Positions 9,745 through 20,547 of a stretch of DNA of 64,000 nucleotides are shown here, piece by piece (the first letter of the stretch is position 1; each line of letters begins with the position of its first letter). This DNA is from Chryseobacterium luquanense (GTDB lineage Bacteria; Bacteroidota; Bacteroidia; Flavobacteriales; Weeksellaceae). The notes beneath the pieces were generated by a model that was given only the letters and a program-made list of their open reading frames with translations, was not told the DNA's origin and made no database searches. The translations under genes and the position numbers were made by a program. Where the stretch lies: assembly GCF_026460945.1 (NCBI RefSeq), contig NZ_JAOVZV010000001.1, positions 496,001 to 560,000 on the forward strand. Reading direction: 5' to 3'.

Positions 9745-10365
9745 CTATTTCGTTTTATTTAAACCAATTTTGGTCAGCCATTCTCTGACTTTCTTTTCCG
9801 CCTCAGTTTTCTTTTTGCCTTCCATTACAAACAAAATCCCGTCACGCTCTACGCCGCCTTTCATTTTAAATCCTTCCAGAACTTTACTTTCCGGACTTAG
9901 TTCTTTAACCGTATCAAAACTGCTTCCGACTCCGTAACCTGCATTCGTGTTGAACGGAATGATGGTTTTGCCTTTTAAATCATTTTGTTTCAGAAAACTT
10001 TTCATTGGTGGCGGCAGTTTCATTCCCCACGTTGGAAAACCGATGAAGACGATGTCATATTTCTCAATGTTTTCAATCTTCGTTTTCAGCGGTGGCAAAA
10101 ATGCGGATTCATTTTCTTTCGAAACCTGGTCAACGATTGCTTTATAATTTTCGGGATAAGGATTTTGAAGTTCCAGTTCCACCAAGTCTCCACCCACATT
10201 TTTCTGAATGATTTCTGCAATGGTTTTGGTGTTTTTGGTTCTTGATAAATAAAAAATCAGCACTTTTTTATCTTTTAATGATTCTTTTTCTGATATTGTT
10301 TCCTGTGCCTTAGAGCAGGAGAAAAAATAGAGAACTGATATTATGAATATGATGTAATTCTGCAT
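9745..10365 (-). CDS. Flavodoxin-family lipoprotein
   Basis: 206 residues. The N-terminus IIFIISVLYFFSC is a lipoprotein signal with a lipobox Cys17, so the protein should be anchored on the periplasmic side. The flavodoxin fold follows: IFYLSRTKNTKTIAEII is the phosphate loop (slightly atypical, S-R-T-K-N-T), then FIGFPTWGMKLPPPM and NTNAGYGVGSSF contact the isoalloxazine ring. First gene after a 260-bp gap, and probably start of a three-gene operon with CMD 1 and cupin 1. A periplasmic flavodoxin would imply flavin electron transfer outside the cytoplasm; this is inference. Confidence 0.82.
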   Translation of the reverse strand: MQNYIIFIISVLYFFSCSKAQETISEKESLKDKKVLIFYLSRTKNTKTIAEIIQKNVGGDLVELELQNPYPENYKAIVDQVSKENESAFLPPLKTKIENIEKYDIVFIGFPTWGMKLPPPMKSFLKQNDLKGKTIIPFNTNAGYGVGSSFDTVKELSPESKVLEGFKMKGGVERDGILFVMEGKKKTEAEKKVREWLTKIGLNKTK

Positions 10366-10423
10366 TACAAATAATTTAATTTATTAATGTTACGATGTCT
10401 ATACTTGTTTTACTTTAATAAAT

Positions 10424-10563
10424 GGAAACGCCTTTGTTTACGATAAAATTTGGAATGCTGATGCCAATATTTTTGTTTAGTTTTGTGTTGAATTCAACGC
10501 AAGGTTAGACAAAAAGGTCAGCTAACCGCTTTAAATCAAAGTAAAACAAAGGCACTCCGTTTC
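10424..10563. repeat. Imperfect inverted repeat upstream of the flavodoxin operon
   Basis: GGAAACGCCTTTGTTTAC (10424-10441) is matched by the reverse complement of GTAAAACAAAGGCACTCCGTTTC (near 10541-10563), apart from a 4-nt insertion. The 260-bp gap between the hydrolase stop and the flavodoxin start holds this and should include the flavodoxin promoter. Confidence 0.45.
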
Positions 10564-10625
10564 AATAAGAAATACAAAGTTTTAAATTTTTAATAAACTG
10601 TTCTTCCTAGCTGACCAACAGGTTA

Positions 10626-11702
10626 TTAATCTAATTTTTTAGCCTTCAGCCATTGGCTCATCAAATCAGCCACCTGAATATTATTTAAATCAGAAAAAGG
10701 GAAATGTGTATTGCCTTTCAGACCGACCTCGGGAAGATGAACGACTGTCACATCGCCACCATATTTATTGACCGCATCTCGCCACAACCTCGCCATCTGC
10801 AAACGTGCTCTCCAACCGTCAGCTCCCGAATTTTCCGAATACTTTTCAGGAATATTGTCGCCGTAATAAATGATAATCGGGACTTTTGTCAACTTTAAAA
10901 AATCTTCTTTGGAAACCGAAGAAGCTTCGAGTGCACCTGCAGAACTTGCAATGGATTTTGGTAATTCGCCCTCAGGAAAAACGAAACCACTTCCCGGCTC
11001 GTACGAAACGATACCTTTTACATTTTGGTTTTTAATCGCGGTCAGCCAACCCATTCCACCTGAATGAGAATGCGTGACCAAAACTCCGGCTCCGATTTTA
11101 TTGAATAGTGCTGAAGCTGCATCAACATTTACCTTAATATCAATCGTCCCAATATTTGGTGTCATAGACCGGAAATATTGATTGAGTGTGGCAGAATCTT
11201 TGGCAAACTGTACACCTTCGTAATATTTTGGCCATAATCCCACACGGAAAACATTAAACCAATTTTGCTCATCGGGAGTCGGCTCAATTGTAGAAGCTAC
11301 CGTACTTCTTCCCGCATTTCCTCTTCTCGGCTGGTCCATAATGTAAACCGGAAAATCCCTGCGCAGAAAAATATTCTGAAAACCTTCTCTTCCGTCTGGA
11401 GTTGTCTCCCAGGTTTTTGAAAACTGTCCGATTCCGTGCCACATTACCAATGGATATTTTCGGGCTTTCACAGGAATCTGATAAAAAACATAAGCGTGGT
11501 CGCCTCTGAAAGTCTGTCCTTCAGCAGTTGGTTTTTGCGGATTAAATGTTCCCGGACTTTTGATAACAGTTCCTCCAACCGCAAAACTTCCCTGCTCTGC
11601 AATCATCAATGGTTCCTTCGCATTTTTCTGAGCCTGAATATTGGTATTTGAAAATACTATTAAACCAATTAAACTTAAATATTGTATCGCCTTAGTTCTC
11701 AT
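10626..11702 (-). CDS. Exported alpha/beta hydrolase
   Basis: 358 residues with a signal peptide (about 1-24, ending NIQAQ). The alpha/beta hydrolase core shows the oxyanion region MWHGIGQFSKTWETTPDGR, nucleophile elbow THSHSGGMGW (Ser in HSHSGG), a likely acid in IIYYGDNIPEKY and a C-terminal His in KGNTHFPFSDLN. The family includes secreted esterases and lipase-like enzymes; substrate unknown. The start lies 2 bp from the stop of the upstream NTF2-like gene, so the two are surely cotranscribed. Confidence 0.82.
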   Translation of the reverse strand: MRTKAIQYLSLIGLIVFSNTNIQAQKNAKEPLMIAEQGSFAVGGTVIKSPGTFNPQKPTAEGQTFRGDHAYVFYQIPVKARKYPLVMWHGIGQFSKTWETTPDGREGFQNIFLRRDFPVYIMDQPRRGNAGRSTVASTIEPTPDEQNWFNVFRVGLWPKYYEGVQFAKDSATLNQYFRSMTPNIGTIDIKVNVDAASALFNKIGAGVLVTHSHSGGMGWLTAIKNQNVKGIVSYEPGSGFVFPEGELPKSIASSAGALEASSVSKEDFLKLTKVPIIIYYGDNIPEKYSENSGADGWRARLQMARLWRDAVNKYGGDVTVVHLPEVGLKGNTHFPFSDLNNIQVADLMSQWLKAKKLD

Positions 11703-11704
11703 CT

Positions 11705-12178
11705 CTATTTCTTTTCCGGGGTCATTGTTTTGGTGAATGACAGTGAACCCAATTTCCAGGTTCCGCTCTTTTTCACAAATACTTCCGTTACAATAAACGG
11801 ATTTGTGACTTCATTTCCACCAACCACGGCCACTAAATCCATTTTGGTCAGAATAATAGCGGTGTTTTCAATAATGTTTACCGATGTTTCGTGGATGTCG
11901 GCTTTCTTGTACCAGATTCCGCCACTTTTGATGACATCCAATTCCTGCTTTTTGCCCCACGAACCGCCCATATGCACGAATACTGATTTTTCGTCAAAAA
12001 GTTTCTCCAGTTTTTCGGCATCTTTAGAAGACATCCAATCCCATTTGTCTTTGGAAAGCTGGATGATTTCCTGTTCAGATTTTGTCTCTTTTTTCACGAC
12101 GTTTTCCACTTTTGCCTGCTGTGCGAACGTGTAGGTAGAACTTGCAGATATGACTAATGCAACAATTAATGCTTTCAT
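11705..12178 (-). CDS. Exported NTF2-like (SnoaL/DUF4440) protein
   Basis: 157 residues with a signal peptide (MKALIVALVISASSTYTFAQ) and one SnoaL/DUF4440 domain: KDKWDWMSSKDAEKLEKLF at the entry helix, VFVHMGGSWGKKQELD, and a terminal beta sheet VFVKKSGTWKLGSLSFT. Members are small cone-shaped enzymes or ligand-binding proteins; the residues do not reveal the reaction. It lies between aldo/keto reductase 1 (21 bp upstream) and the hydrolase (2 bp downstream). Confidence 0.8.
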   Translation of the reverse strand: MKALIVALVISASSTYTFAQQAKVENVVKKETKSEQEIIQLSKDKWDWMSSKDAEKLEKLFDEKSVFVHMGGSWGKKQELDVIKSGGIWYKKADIHETSVNIIENTAIILTKMDLVAVVGGNEVTNPFIVTEVFVKKSGTWKLGSLSFTKTMTPEKK

Positions 12179-12199
12179 TTTTTTTGATTTTAAATTAAA

Positions 12200-13189
<990 letters not shown>

Positions 13190-13212
13190 CTATTTATATA
13201 GTCAGTGAAATT

Positions 13213-13671
13213 TTATTTATAATATTCTTCTTCCGTAACAGGCTGCAACCATACCACCGCACCTTTGTCATTGTCAGACACTGCGATGTGGACCATATGC
13301 TCGTTTGCACTTGCGCCGTGCCAGTGCTCTACATTGGGCGGACATTTGATAACGTCGCCTTTCTTTAGTATTTTCTTTGGTTGGCCTTTTTCCTGATAAT
13401 AGCCAATTCCATCGGTAACCAAAAGTATCTGTCCTCCCGGATGCAAATGCCAGTTTGTTCTGCCTTTGGGTTCAAAACTTACGTTGCCAATCGTTGTTGT
13501 ATTGAGACTATCTGCATTTATAAGCATTTTGAGATAGGCCGTTCCTGTGAAATTATTGTTTGTTATTTTTTCTCCTTTCGGGAAAAGTTCTTTCGAATTC
13601 GAAGGCTTGTTCTGTGAGTATCCATTGACCATAAAAATGGCTGATACCAAAGCTGTCATTACTTTTTTCAT
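13213..13671 (-). CDS. Exported cupin (cupin 2)
   Basis: 152 residues: signal peptide KKVMTALVSAIFMVNGYSQ and one cupin domain with NWHLHPGGQ and VEHWHGA metal-ligand motifs and GYYQEKG between them. About two thirds of positions match cupin 1 (8475-8957), including CPPNVEHWHGAS and the terminal VxEEEYxK, so it arose by duplication within the locus. Its start is 10 bp after the NmrA-like gene, and aldo/keto reductase 1 follows after 29 bp. Confidence 0.85.
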   Translation of the reverse strand: MKKVMTALVSAIFMVNGYSQNKPSNSKELFPKGEKITNNNFTGTAYLKMLINADSLNTTTIGNVSFEPKGRTNWHLHPGGQILLVTDGIGYYQEKGQPKKILKKGDVIKCPPNVEHWHGASANEHMVHIAVSDNDKGAVVWLQPVTEEEYYK

Positions 13672-13681
13672 AATATCTAGA

Positions 13682-14320
13682 TTAGTAAAACGAAGGTTTG
13701 TCCCAATTGGTATCTGGTTCGCTGACTCCCAGACTGGTCTTTAAATACTTGTCGCTCTCGTCTTTTAAAATATCGACGACCAATTGTGAAACCGCCTGCC
13801 TGCTTACCTGAGCTCCTTCAAAAGGCTGTCCTTTCTGTGTAAGCTGATAGTTTCGGTTTCCTTCCTCGTTATAAAGCCACGTCAACCTTAAAATAGTGTA
13901 ATCAAATTCAGGAATTTCAAATAAGGTTACGCTGTCTTTATGATTCTGAATACCTCTGGTTCCAACCATTCTTTCATTCCATTTTCCAAATTCACCCGGA
14001 ACTTCATCATATATCCCAAGGATTGAGGCCAGAATAATTCTTTTGGTTCCGGTAACTTTCATCGCTTTTGCAATTGCTGCGACTCCGTCTTTGCTGTTCA
14101 TATCATTCAGGTAAATGGCATCTGCATTTTTCATTGTCTCTTCAAGAAGTCCGGTATTGGTAAAATCACCATCAACAATAGTTACTCTGCCTGAATTAAC
14201 CTGTAACCTTTGAGAAGCCTTTCTTGCAAATAATATCAATTCGTTATCCGTTTGATCCAAGAGATCTTTGGTGAGCATCTTTCCAATCTGACCTGCTGCA
14301 CCTAATATTAATATTTTCAT
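13682..14320 (-). CDS. NAD(P)-binding NmrA/SDR-like oxidoreductase
   Basis: The chosen start at 14320 gives 212 residues beginning MKILILGAAGQIGKML, which places the Rossmann GxxGxxG motif at residues 7-13; an upstream in-frame ATG (14347) would add nine hydrophobic residues. Atypical SDR features follow: DGDFTNTGLLEETMKNADAIYL, and the C-terminal substrate region TILRLTWLYNEEGN. It lacks the classical YxxxK pair, as is usual for NmrA/azoreductase-like or quinone-sensing members. It lies between CMD 2 (51 bp) and cupin 2 (10 bp). Confidence 0.82.
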   Translation of the reverse strand: MKILILGAAGQIGKMLTKDLLDQTDNELILFARKASQRLQVNSGRVTIVDGDFTNTGLLEETMKNADAIYLNDMNSKDGVAAIAKAMKVTGTKRIILASILGIYDEVPGEFGKWNERMVGTRGIQNHKDSVTLFEIPEFDYTILRLTWLYNEEGNRNYQLTQKGQPFEGAQVSRQAVSQLVVDILKDESDKYLKTSLGVSEPDTNWDKPSFY

Positions 14321-14371
14321 TCTGATTTTGATTAAAATTAAAATCAATCTGATTTTAATAATTCAGATTAA

Positions 14372-15100
14372 TTATTTTGAAACAACCTTTTCAACAACCG
14401 CCTTGGCTGATTTGCTTTTCGCATCACTTATCGTCGGAGAAATTACTTCTGCAAATTCTTTCAGCTGTGCCGGTGACCAGCCGACATTGAGTGAAATTCC
14501 CAAGTGACTTTCTAACATCGGTTCAGCCTCGCCAATTGCGGCAATCACAGAAATGGTGACCAACTCTCGTTGGGCATAGGTCAAAACATCTCTTTCAAAA
14601 ATATCAGCAAACAAATGCTCTTTTAAAAAAGTATCTATTGCAGGTGCAAAAGCAGAATAACCTGAAAGTTTTGCTGGCTGTGGTGTTTTGGAAAGCTGAC
14701 CCAAGATCTTCTTTCCACGTTCATATTTGCTGGCACCATTGGAGATTGGCGTAGCTTCTTTTCCTACAATATCATTGACACCTCTGTTTTTTCGTTCTTC
14801 CAATACTTCCATAAAAGTCTGCAAGCCACGGATGCTTCTTGGGAAACCACAGTAAGCGTACGTGTGAACGAGTATTTCTTTGATTTCATTAACTGTTAAA
14901 CCTGCATCAAGACCATTATTCAAAGTCGTTTTTAGTTCAGGTAATTTTCCCTGAGCCGTATTTGACGAAATGGTGATGATACTTTTTTCTTTGTTAGTTA
15001 AAAAGTTGTGATCTGCTTGATTTTTCTGTGCGTTCATTGTACTAAAATTAAATGAGAGAATTAGTAACATCAACCATTTAAACCATTGATTTTTGTGCAT
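14372..15100 (-). CDS. Exported two-domain carboxymuconolactone-decarboxylase-family protein (CMD 2)
   Basis: 242 residues with a signal peptide (about 1-24, ending STMNAQ) and two CMD domains. It shares long blocks with CMD 1, for example EIKEILVHTYAYCGFPRS and GYSAFAPAIDTFLKEHLF, and like it has only one Cys at the active-site helix. The C-terminus is slightly shorter. It lies 10 bp after cupin 3, repeating the CMD-cupin neighbourhood of the first module. Confidence 0.85.
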   Translation of the reverse strand: MHKNQWFKWLMLLILSFNFSTMNAQKNQADHNFLTNKEKSIITISSNTAQGKLPELKTTLNNGLDAGLTVNEIKEILVHTYAYCGFPRSIRGLQTFMEVLEERKNRGVNDIVGKEATPISNGASKYERGKKILGQLSKTPQPAKLSGYSAFAPAIDTFLKEHLFADIFERDVLTYAQRELVTISVIAAIGEAEPMLESHLGISLNVGWSPAQLKEFAEVISPTISDAKSKSAKAVVEKVVSK

Positions 15101-15110
15101 AATGATAATT

Positions 15111-15527
15111 TTATTTTACAGCTTCTCTATATTCTTCGTCACTTACAGCTTCCAGCCAGATATTTTTATTGGTTTGAGGATTACAGGTGACGCCGATATG
15201 CGAAAACCAGCTGTCTGCCGCAGCACCGTGCCAATGTTCTACATCTGCCGGAATCTCCACGATGTCGCCCGCTTCCAATCTTCTGGCTGGTTGATTTCTT
15301 TCCTGATAATATCCCGAACCACCCACGCAAATGAGAATCTGTCCGCCGGTATGCGTGTGCCAGTTGTTGCGACAACCCGGCTCAAAAGTCACATTGGCCA
15401 TCGGTACATTTAAATCGCTATTGACTGTCAGTGGAGCCAGATAAGATTTCCCTGAAAAATACTGTTCGAATGCACTATTACTTTCTCCTGTCGGGAAAGC
15501 GCTTATTTTTGGGATATTTTTTTCCAT
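15111..15527 (-). CDS. Cytoplasmic cupin (cupin 3)
   Basis: 138 residues without a signal peptide, starting MEKNIPKISAFPTG. The cupin core has NNWHTHTGGQ and VEHWHGA motifs, and GYYQERNQPARRLEAGD between them. It is more distant from cupins 1 and 2 and, lacking the leader, should act in the cytoplasm. The family includes partners of CMD proteins, and cupin-CMD fusions are annotated in many genomes. Spacing is 26 bp from aldo/keto reductase 2 and 10 bp to CMD 2. Confidence 0.85.
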   Translation of the reverse strand: MEKNIPKISAFPTGESNSAFEQYFSGKSYLAPLTVNSDLNVPMANVTFEPGCRNNWHTHTGGQILICVGGSGYYQERNQPARRLEAGDIVEIPADVEHWHGAAADSWFSHIGVTCNPQTNKNIWLEAVSDEEYREAVK

Positions 15528-15553
15528 TTTACTTTTTATTTTATTTGATTGAT

Positions 15554-16690
<1,137 letters not shown>

Positions 16691-16716
16691 TTTAATGTTT
16701 TTAAGTCTTGATTAAT

Positions 16717-17583
<867 letters not shown>

Positions 17584-17591
17584 TTAAAAAA

Positions 17592-17611
17592 TTGATTATT
17601 CGGATAATCAA
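17592..17611. promoter_or_regulatory. Palindrome in the leader of the reductase operon
   Basis: TTGATTAT-TCGG-ATAATCAA: eight-base perfect arms around four bases, 24 bp upstream of the ATG of aldo/keto reductase 3 and within the 185-bp divergent region shared with the AraC-type gene. It may be an operator or an RNA hairpin in the 5' leader. Confidence 0.45.
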
Positions 17612-17725
17612 CTTCCTATGCAAATTTCCGCCCTTATGATGAACCTTTTTGTAGACAGATTACGGTATTACCTACCAATATTACAGATGTGAAGTTTTAC
17701 ACTGAGAAGACATTGATTTTATAAT

Positions 17726-17733
17726 TAGATTTG
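17726..17733 (+). promoter_or_regulatory. Candidate -7 promoter element of the AraC-type gene
   Basis: TAGATTTG matches the flavobacterial TAnnTTTG -7 box, 20 bp before the ATG at 17754. No TTG at standard spacing was seen, which would fit a promoter needing an activator or being weak. Confidence 0.45.
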
Positions 17734-17753
17734 TATCAGAAAATGAAACTGCT

Positions 17754-18650
17754 ATGAGTAATTCCGTTAATTTTGAAACCGTTAATGATTATAATCTATT
17801 TAATAATCACGAGACATTGCATCCTTTGGTGAGCGTTATTGATTTCTCTAAAGCTCACAAGAGAACAGGTTCTAAAATGAATTTTAATCTCTACTGTATT
17901 TTTCTGAAGGATGTAAAATGTGGTGACTTGAAATATGGTCGGGCAACGTACGATTATCAAGAAGGTACATTGGTTTTTGTCTCTCCGGGACAGGTTGTAG
18001 ATGTTGAAAATAAAGTAGATTTTTATCAGCCAATGGGTCACGGACTGGTTTTTCATCCTGATTTGATTAAAGGAACACCACTTGCCAAAAGTATCTCGGA
18101 ATACGGCTTTTTCAGCTATCAAAATAATGAAGCGTTACATTTATCCTCGAAAGAACAGCAACTGGTTTTGGAATGTTTTGCTAAAATTCAGTCAGAACTC
18201 GAACAGTCTGTGGACAAACACAGCAAGAAACTGATTGCTTCCAACATCGAACTTTTCCTCAATTACTGTGAGCGTTTCTACGACAGACAGTTCATCACGA
18301 GAGAAAATGTCAACAAAGGAATTCTGGAGAAATTTGAAGAATTATTGAACAGTTATTTCAATTCAGAAAAGCCCAACAGTTTTGGTTTGCCTTCTGTAGC
18401 TTTTTGTGCAGAAGAACTCAATCTGTCTCCCAACTATTTTGGAGATTTAATTAAAAAAGAAACCGGGAAAACGGCGCAGGAATATATTCAGAATAAAATC
18501 ATTGATGTTGCCAAAGAAAGGGTTTTTGATGCTGATAAATCCATCAGTCAGATTGCCTATGATTTAGGGTTTAAATATCCTCAGCATCTGACGAGACTGT
18601 TTAAGCAAAGAGTTGGTTATACGCCTATTGAGTATAGAAACTTGAATTGA
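17754..18650 (+). CDS. AraC-family transcriptional regulator
   Basis: 298 residues. N-terminal about 180 residues form a cupin-like effector domain (YDYQEGTLVFVSPGQVVDV), and the C-terminal 100 carry two helix-turn-helix units: LPSVAFCAEELNLSPNYF and SISQIAYDLGFKYPQHLTRLFKQ, ending VGYTPIEYRNLN. It is divergent from the twelve-gene reductase/cupin group, so activation of that group is the natural inference. Such AraC proteins next to aldo/keto reductases often answer to aldehydes or electrophiles; the inducer is not shown by the sequence. Confidence 0.88.
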   Translation: MSNSVNFETVNDYNLFNNHETLHPLVSVIDFSKAHKRTGSKMNFNLYCIFLKDVKCGDLKYGRATYDYQEGTLVFVSPGQVVDVENKVDFYQPMGHGLVFHPDLIKGTPLAKSISEYGFFSYQNNEALHLSSKEQQLVLECFAKIQSELEQSVDKHSKKLIASNIELFLNYCERFYDRQFITRENVNKGILEKFEELLNSYFNSEKPNSFGLPSVAFCAEELNLSPNYFGDLIKKETGKTAQEYIQNKIIDVAKERVFDADKSISQIAYDLGFKYPQHLTRLFKQRVGYTPIEYRNLN

Positions 18651-18778
18651 GTTTAAGAACGACAATCAAATAAATCGTCTATGAAAGTGTTTGAAGATAA
18701 TCCGCCTTAGTCAAAAAGTCATTTTATTTTAAGAAATTATAAACTTCAGAAATATTTTCCAGATTATAATTCACCAAT

Positions 18779-18810
18779 CCCAACGACCCATTTTGCCCAT
18801 TCACCGAAAA
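18779..18810 (+). promoter_or_regulatory. LytTR-type direct-repeat operator, copy 1 (dps)
   Basis: CCAACGA (18780-18786) and TCACCGA (18801-18807) are direct repeats 21 bp apart. The core CATTTTGCCCATTCACCGAA is identical to copy 3 at 26130. The element ends 26 bp before a TGAACTTTAC -7-like box. Confidence 0.7.
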
Positions 18811-18836
18811 AATCATCACTTTTTTAAGATTCATCC

Positions 18837-18846
18837 TGAACTTTAC
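18837..18846 (+). promoter_or_regulatory. Candidate -7 box of dps
   Basis: TGAACTTTAC occupies the same place relative to the operator as TAGCTTTAC at the two sister promoters and lies 45 bp before the dps start. Confidence 0.5.
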
Positions 18847-18890
18847 ATCAGAAAAAAGAGCAATACCGCTCCCACTTAAATCTTAAAATT

Positions 18891-19364
18891 ATGAAAACAA
18901 ACATCGGACTTACAGAGCAAAACACAGAAGCTGTAGCAGAACAATTGGCAAAACTTTTAGCTGACGAAACGGTACTTTACATCAAAACAAGAAACGCCCA
19001 CTGGAACGTGACTGGCGACAATTTCCACGCAAACCACATTTTCTTTGAAGAACAGTACAAACAGCTGGACGAGTTGATTGACAGCGTTGCAGAACGTCTA
19101 AGAAAAATAGGTCATTACGCACCTGCAACGATGAAAACTTATCTTGAATTAACACATCTTACCGAATACAGCGAGCGTACCAACGACGGATTAGGCTTTA
19201 TGAAAGATTTACTAAAAGACCACGAAAGCATTATCGATTTTCTAAGAGGAAACGTCACCCCTTTCGCAGACAAATACAAAGATTACGGTTCCAGCGACTT
19301 CATCACAACCCTGATAGAAACGCACGAAGAAATGGCGTGGATGATTCGTTCTTACTTCAGATAA
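18891..19364 (+). CDS. dps: Dps DNA-protection ferritin
   Basis: 157 residues, normal length for Dps. The ferroxidase residues are visible in NAHWNVTGDNFHANHIFFEE (His, His, Glu) and YKQLDELIDSVAERL (Asp, Glu), which form intersubunit iron sites in the dodecamer. It stores iron using hydrogen peroxide and protects DNA. The N-terminus is short and has few Lys, so DNA binding may be weak. It is a single-gene unit headed by operator copy 1 and followed by the LytTR regulator gene. Confidence 0.95.
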   Translation: MKTNIGLTEQNTEAVAEQLAKLLADETVLYIKTRNAHWNVTGDNFHANHIFFEEQYKQLDELIDSVAERLRKIGHYAPATMKTYLELTHLTEYSERTNDGLGFMKDLLKDHESIIDFLRGNVTPFADKYKDYGSSDFITTLIETHEEMAWMIRSYFR

Positions 19365-19486
19365 ATACGTTGTCACAAATGCACTAATTTAATTTAAAAG
19401 AATATATTATTCGTGTATTCGTGGCATTCAAAAATTTCGCATTAGAATCTAAAAAATTATGCAAAAAAATTCTTAGTAGTTTTAAT

Positions 19487-19494
19487 TATATTTG
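19487..19494 (+). promoter_or_regulatory. Candidate -7 box of the LytTR regulator gene
   Basis: TATATTTG fits TAnnTTTG and lies 24 bp before the ATG at 19519. A -33 TTG at standard spacing is not evident. Confidence 0.45.
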
Positions 19495-19518
19495 TGTCAA
19501 CCATAATAAACTATCCCT

Positions 19519-20214
19519 ATGAAAGCTTTAATTGTTGATGACAATGATATCGCCAGAACAACTTTGGCGCATTTGGCAAAACAAGTTCCGAATCTGACAA
19601 TTGTCAGTGAATATTCCAACGCTATTGAAGCTTACAACCATTTGCAGAACAATCAGATTGACTTGATATTTTTGGATATCGAAATGCCGGAAATGACCGG
19701 AATCGAACTCACCAAAAACCTTTCAGGGAAAGACATTATCATTATTTTCACTTCATCCAACAAAGATTACGCACTCGAAGCTTTCGAACTCAATATCGCA
19801 GATTACATCCTGAAACCCGTGATGCCGGCAAGATTTTTACAAGCCGTCAGCAAAGCGCAATCGATTCTGGAAAGCAGAAAAGAAGAGGTGGAAGTCACCA
19901 AAGATGAGTTCCTTTTCGTCAGAGATTCCAATATTACTAGGCGTTTGAAGCTCGACGATATTTTTTACGCCGAGGCAATGGGCGATTATGTGAAGTTTTA
20001 CACAAGAGAAAAAATGTTCGCCATCCACGGCAAGATGAAAACAGCGGAAGAACGTCTCCCGAAAGACCATTTCATCAGAGTTCATCGCTCTTACATCGTT
20101 TCGGTTGGCAAGATAGACACACTCCAGGACGGCGGAATTATGATAAACGGAAAATTCATTCCCGTCGCAGATGCTTATCGAAAGGCACTCAACACGAGGA
20201 TGAATGTTTTCTAA
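19519..20214 (+). CDS. LytTR-family response regulator
   Basis: 231 residues: receiver domain 1-120 with DDND (acidic pocket), phosphoacceptor D53 in IFLDIEMPEM, FTSSNKDYALEAFELN and K in ILKPV, then a LytTR DNA-binding domain (about 127-231) with FLFVRDSNITRRLKLDDIFY, AEAMGDYVKFYT and HFIRVHRSYIVS. LytTR proteins bind direct repeats about two helical turns apart, which is the geometry of the element before dps, 23888 and 26234. Its neighbour, the hybrid kinase with an Hpt domain, is the likely phosphate donor. Confidence 0.92.
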   Translation: MKALIVDDNDIARTTLAHLAKQVPNLTIVSEYSNAIEAYNHLQNNQIDLIFLDIEMPEMTGIELTKNLSGKDIIIIFTSSNKDYALEAFELNIADYILKPVMPARFLQAVSKAQSILESRKEEVEVTKDEFLFVRDSNITRRLKLDDIFYAEAMGDYVKFYTREKMFAIHGKMKTAEERLPKDHFIRVHRSYIVSVGKIDTLQDGGIMINGKFIPVADAYRKALNTRMNVF

Positions 20215-20216
20215 AA

Positions 20217-20336
20217 TTTTAATTTGGGCAGCTATTTCCGTCTTCCGCTCCCAATCTTTTTTGCACAAGATTTCAGATTAAATAGAACTTGAGAACAAGC
20301 AAAAAAGGATTTCCGCTCAAGTCGGGCTGCAGATTC
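20217..20336 (+). repeat. Dispersed ~120-bp repeat, copy A
   Basis: It begins 2 bp after the LytTR stop codon and runs from TTGGGCAGCTATTTCCG to GTCGGGCTGCAGATTC. The reverse complement of 28997-29116 matches it over the whole length with scattered substitutions. Internal arms CTTTTTTGC and GCAAAAAAGG can pair, so the transcript would fold. Confidence 0.75.
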
Positions 20337-20369
20337 AGTGTAAAAGAAACATCAACATAAAAACACAGT

Positions 20370-20437
20370 TTTGTCATTCCGTAGGAATCTTAATTATTCT
20401 TTTAAATACTTTGTTGAGATTCCTACGGAATGACAAA
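20370..20437. repeat. Long perfect inverted repeat (palindromic intergenic element)
   Basis: TTTGTCATTCCGTAGGAATC (20370 on) and its exact complement ending at 20437 form 21-bp arms around 26 bp. It lies in the 333-bp gap between the LytTR gene and the hybrid kinase gene. There is no terminal T run, so it is a repeat-type hairpin rather than a classical terminator. The remaining 110 bp before the kinase gene are plain. Confidence 0.75.
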
Positions 20438-20547
20438 CTTAATATTTTAATCTTTGCTGAGTGGAAACGCCCTTGCGAACTAAAATATTTTCAATAAGAG
20501 TAAAAAAATCTTTGCGGACTTTGCGTTAAAAACAAAGAAAAACATTT

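Noticed and set aside
9014..9937. Rightward reading frames of 147-151 codons opposite CMD 1 and the flavodoxin gene
   Set aside because: They are antisense shadows of well-supported genes, with unnatural composition and no homology to any family I know.
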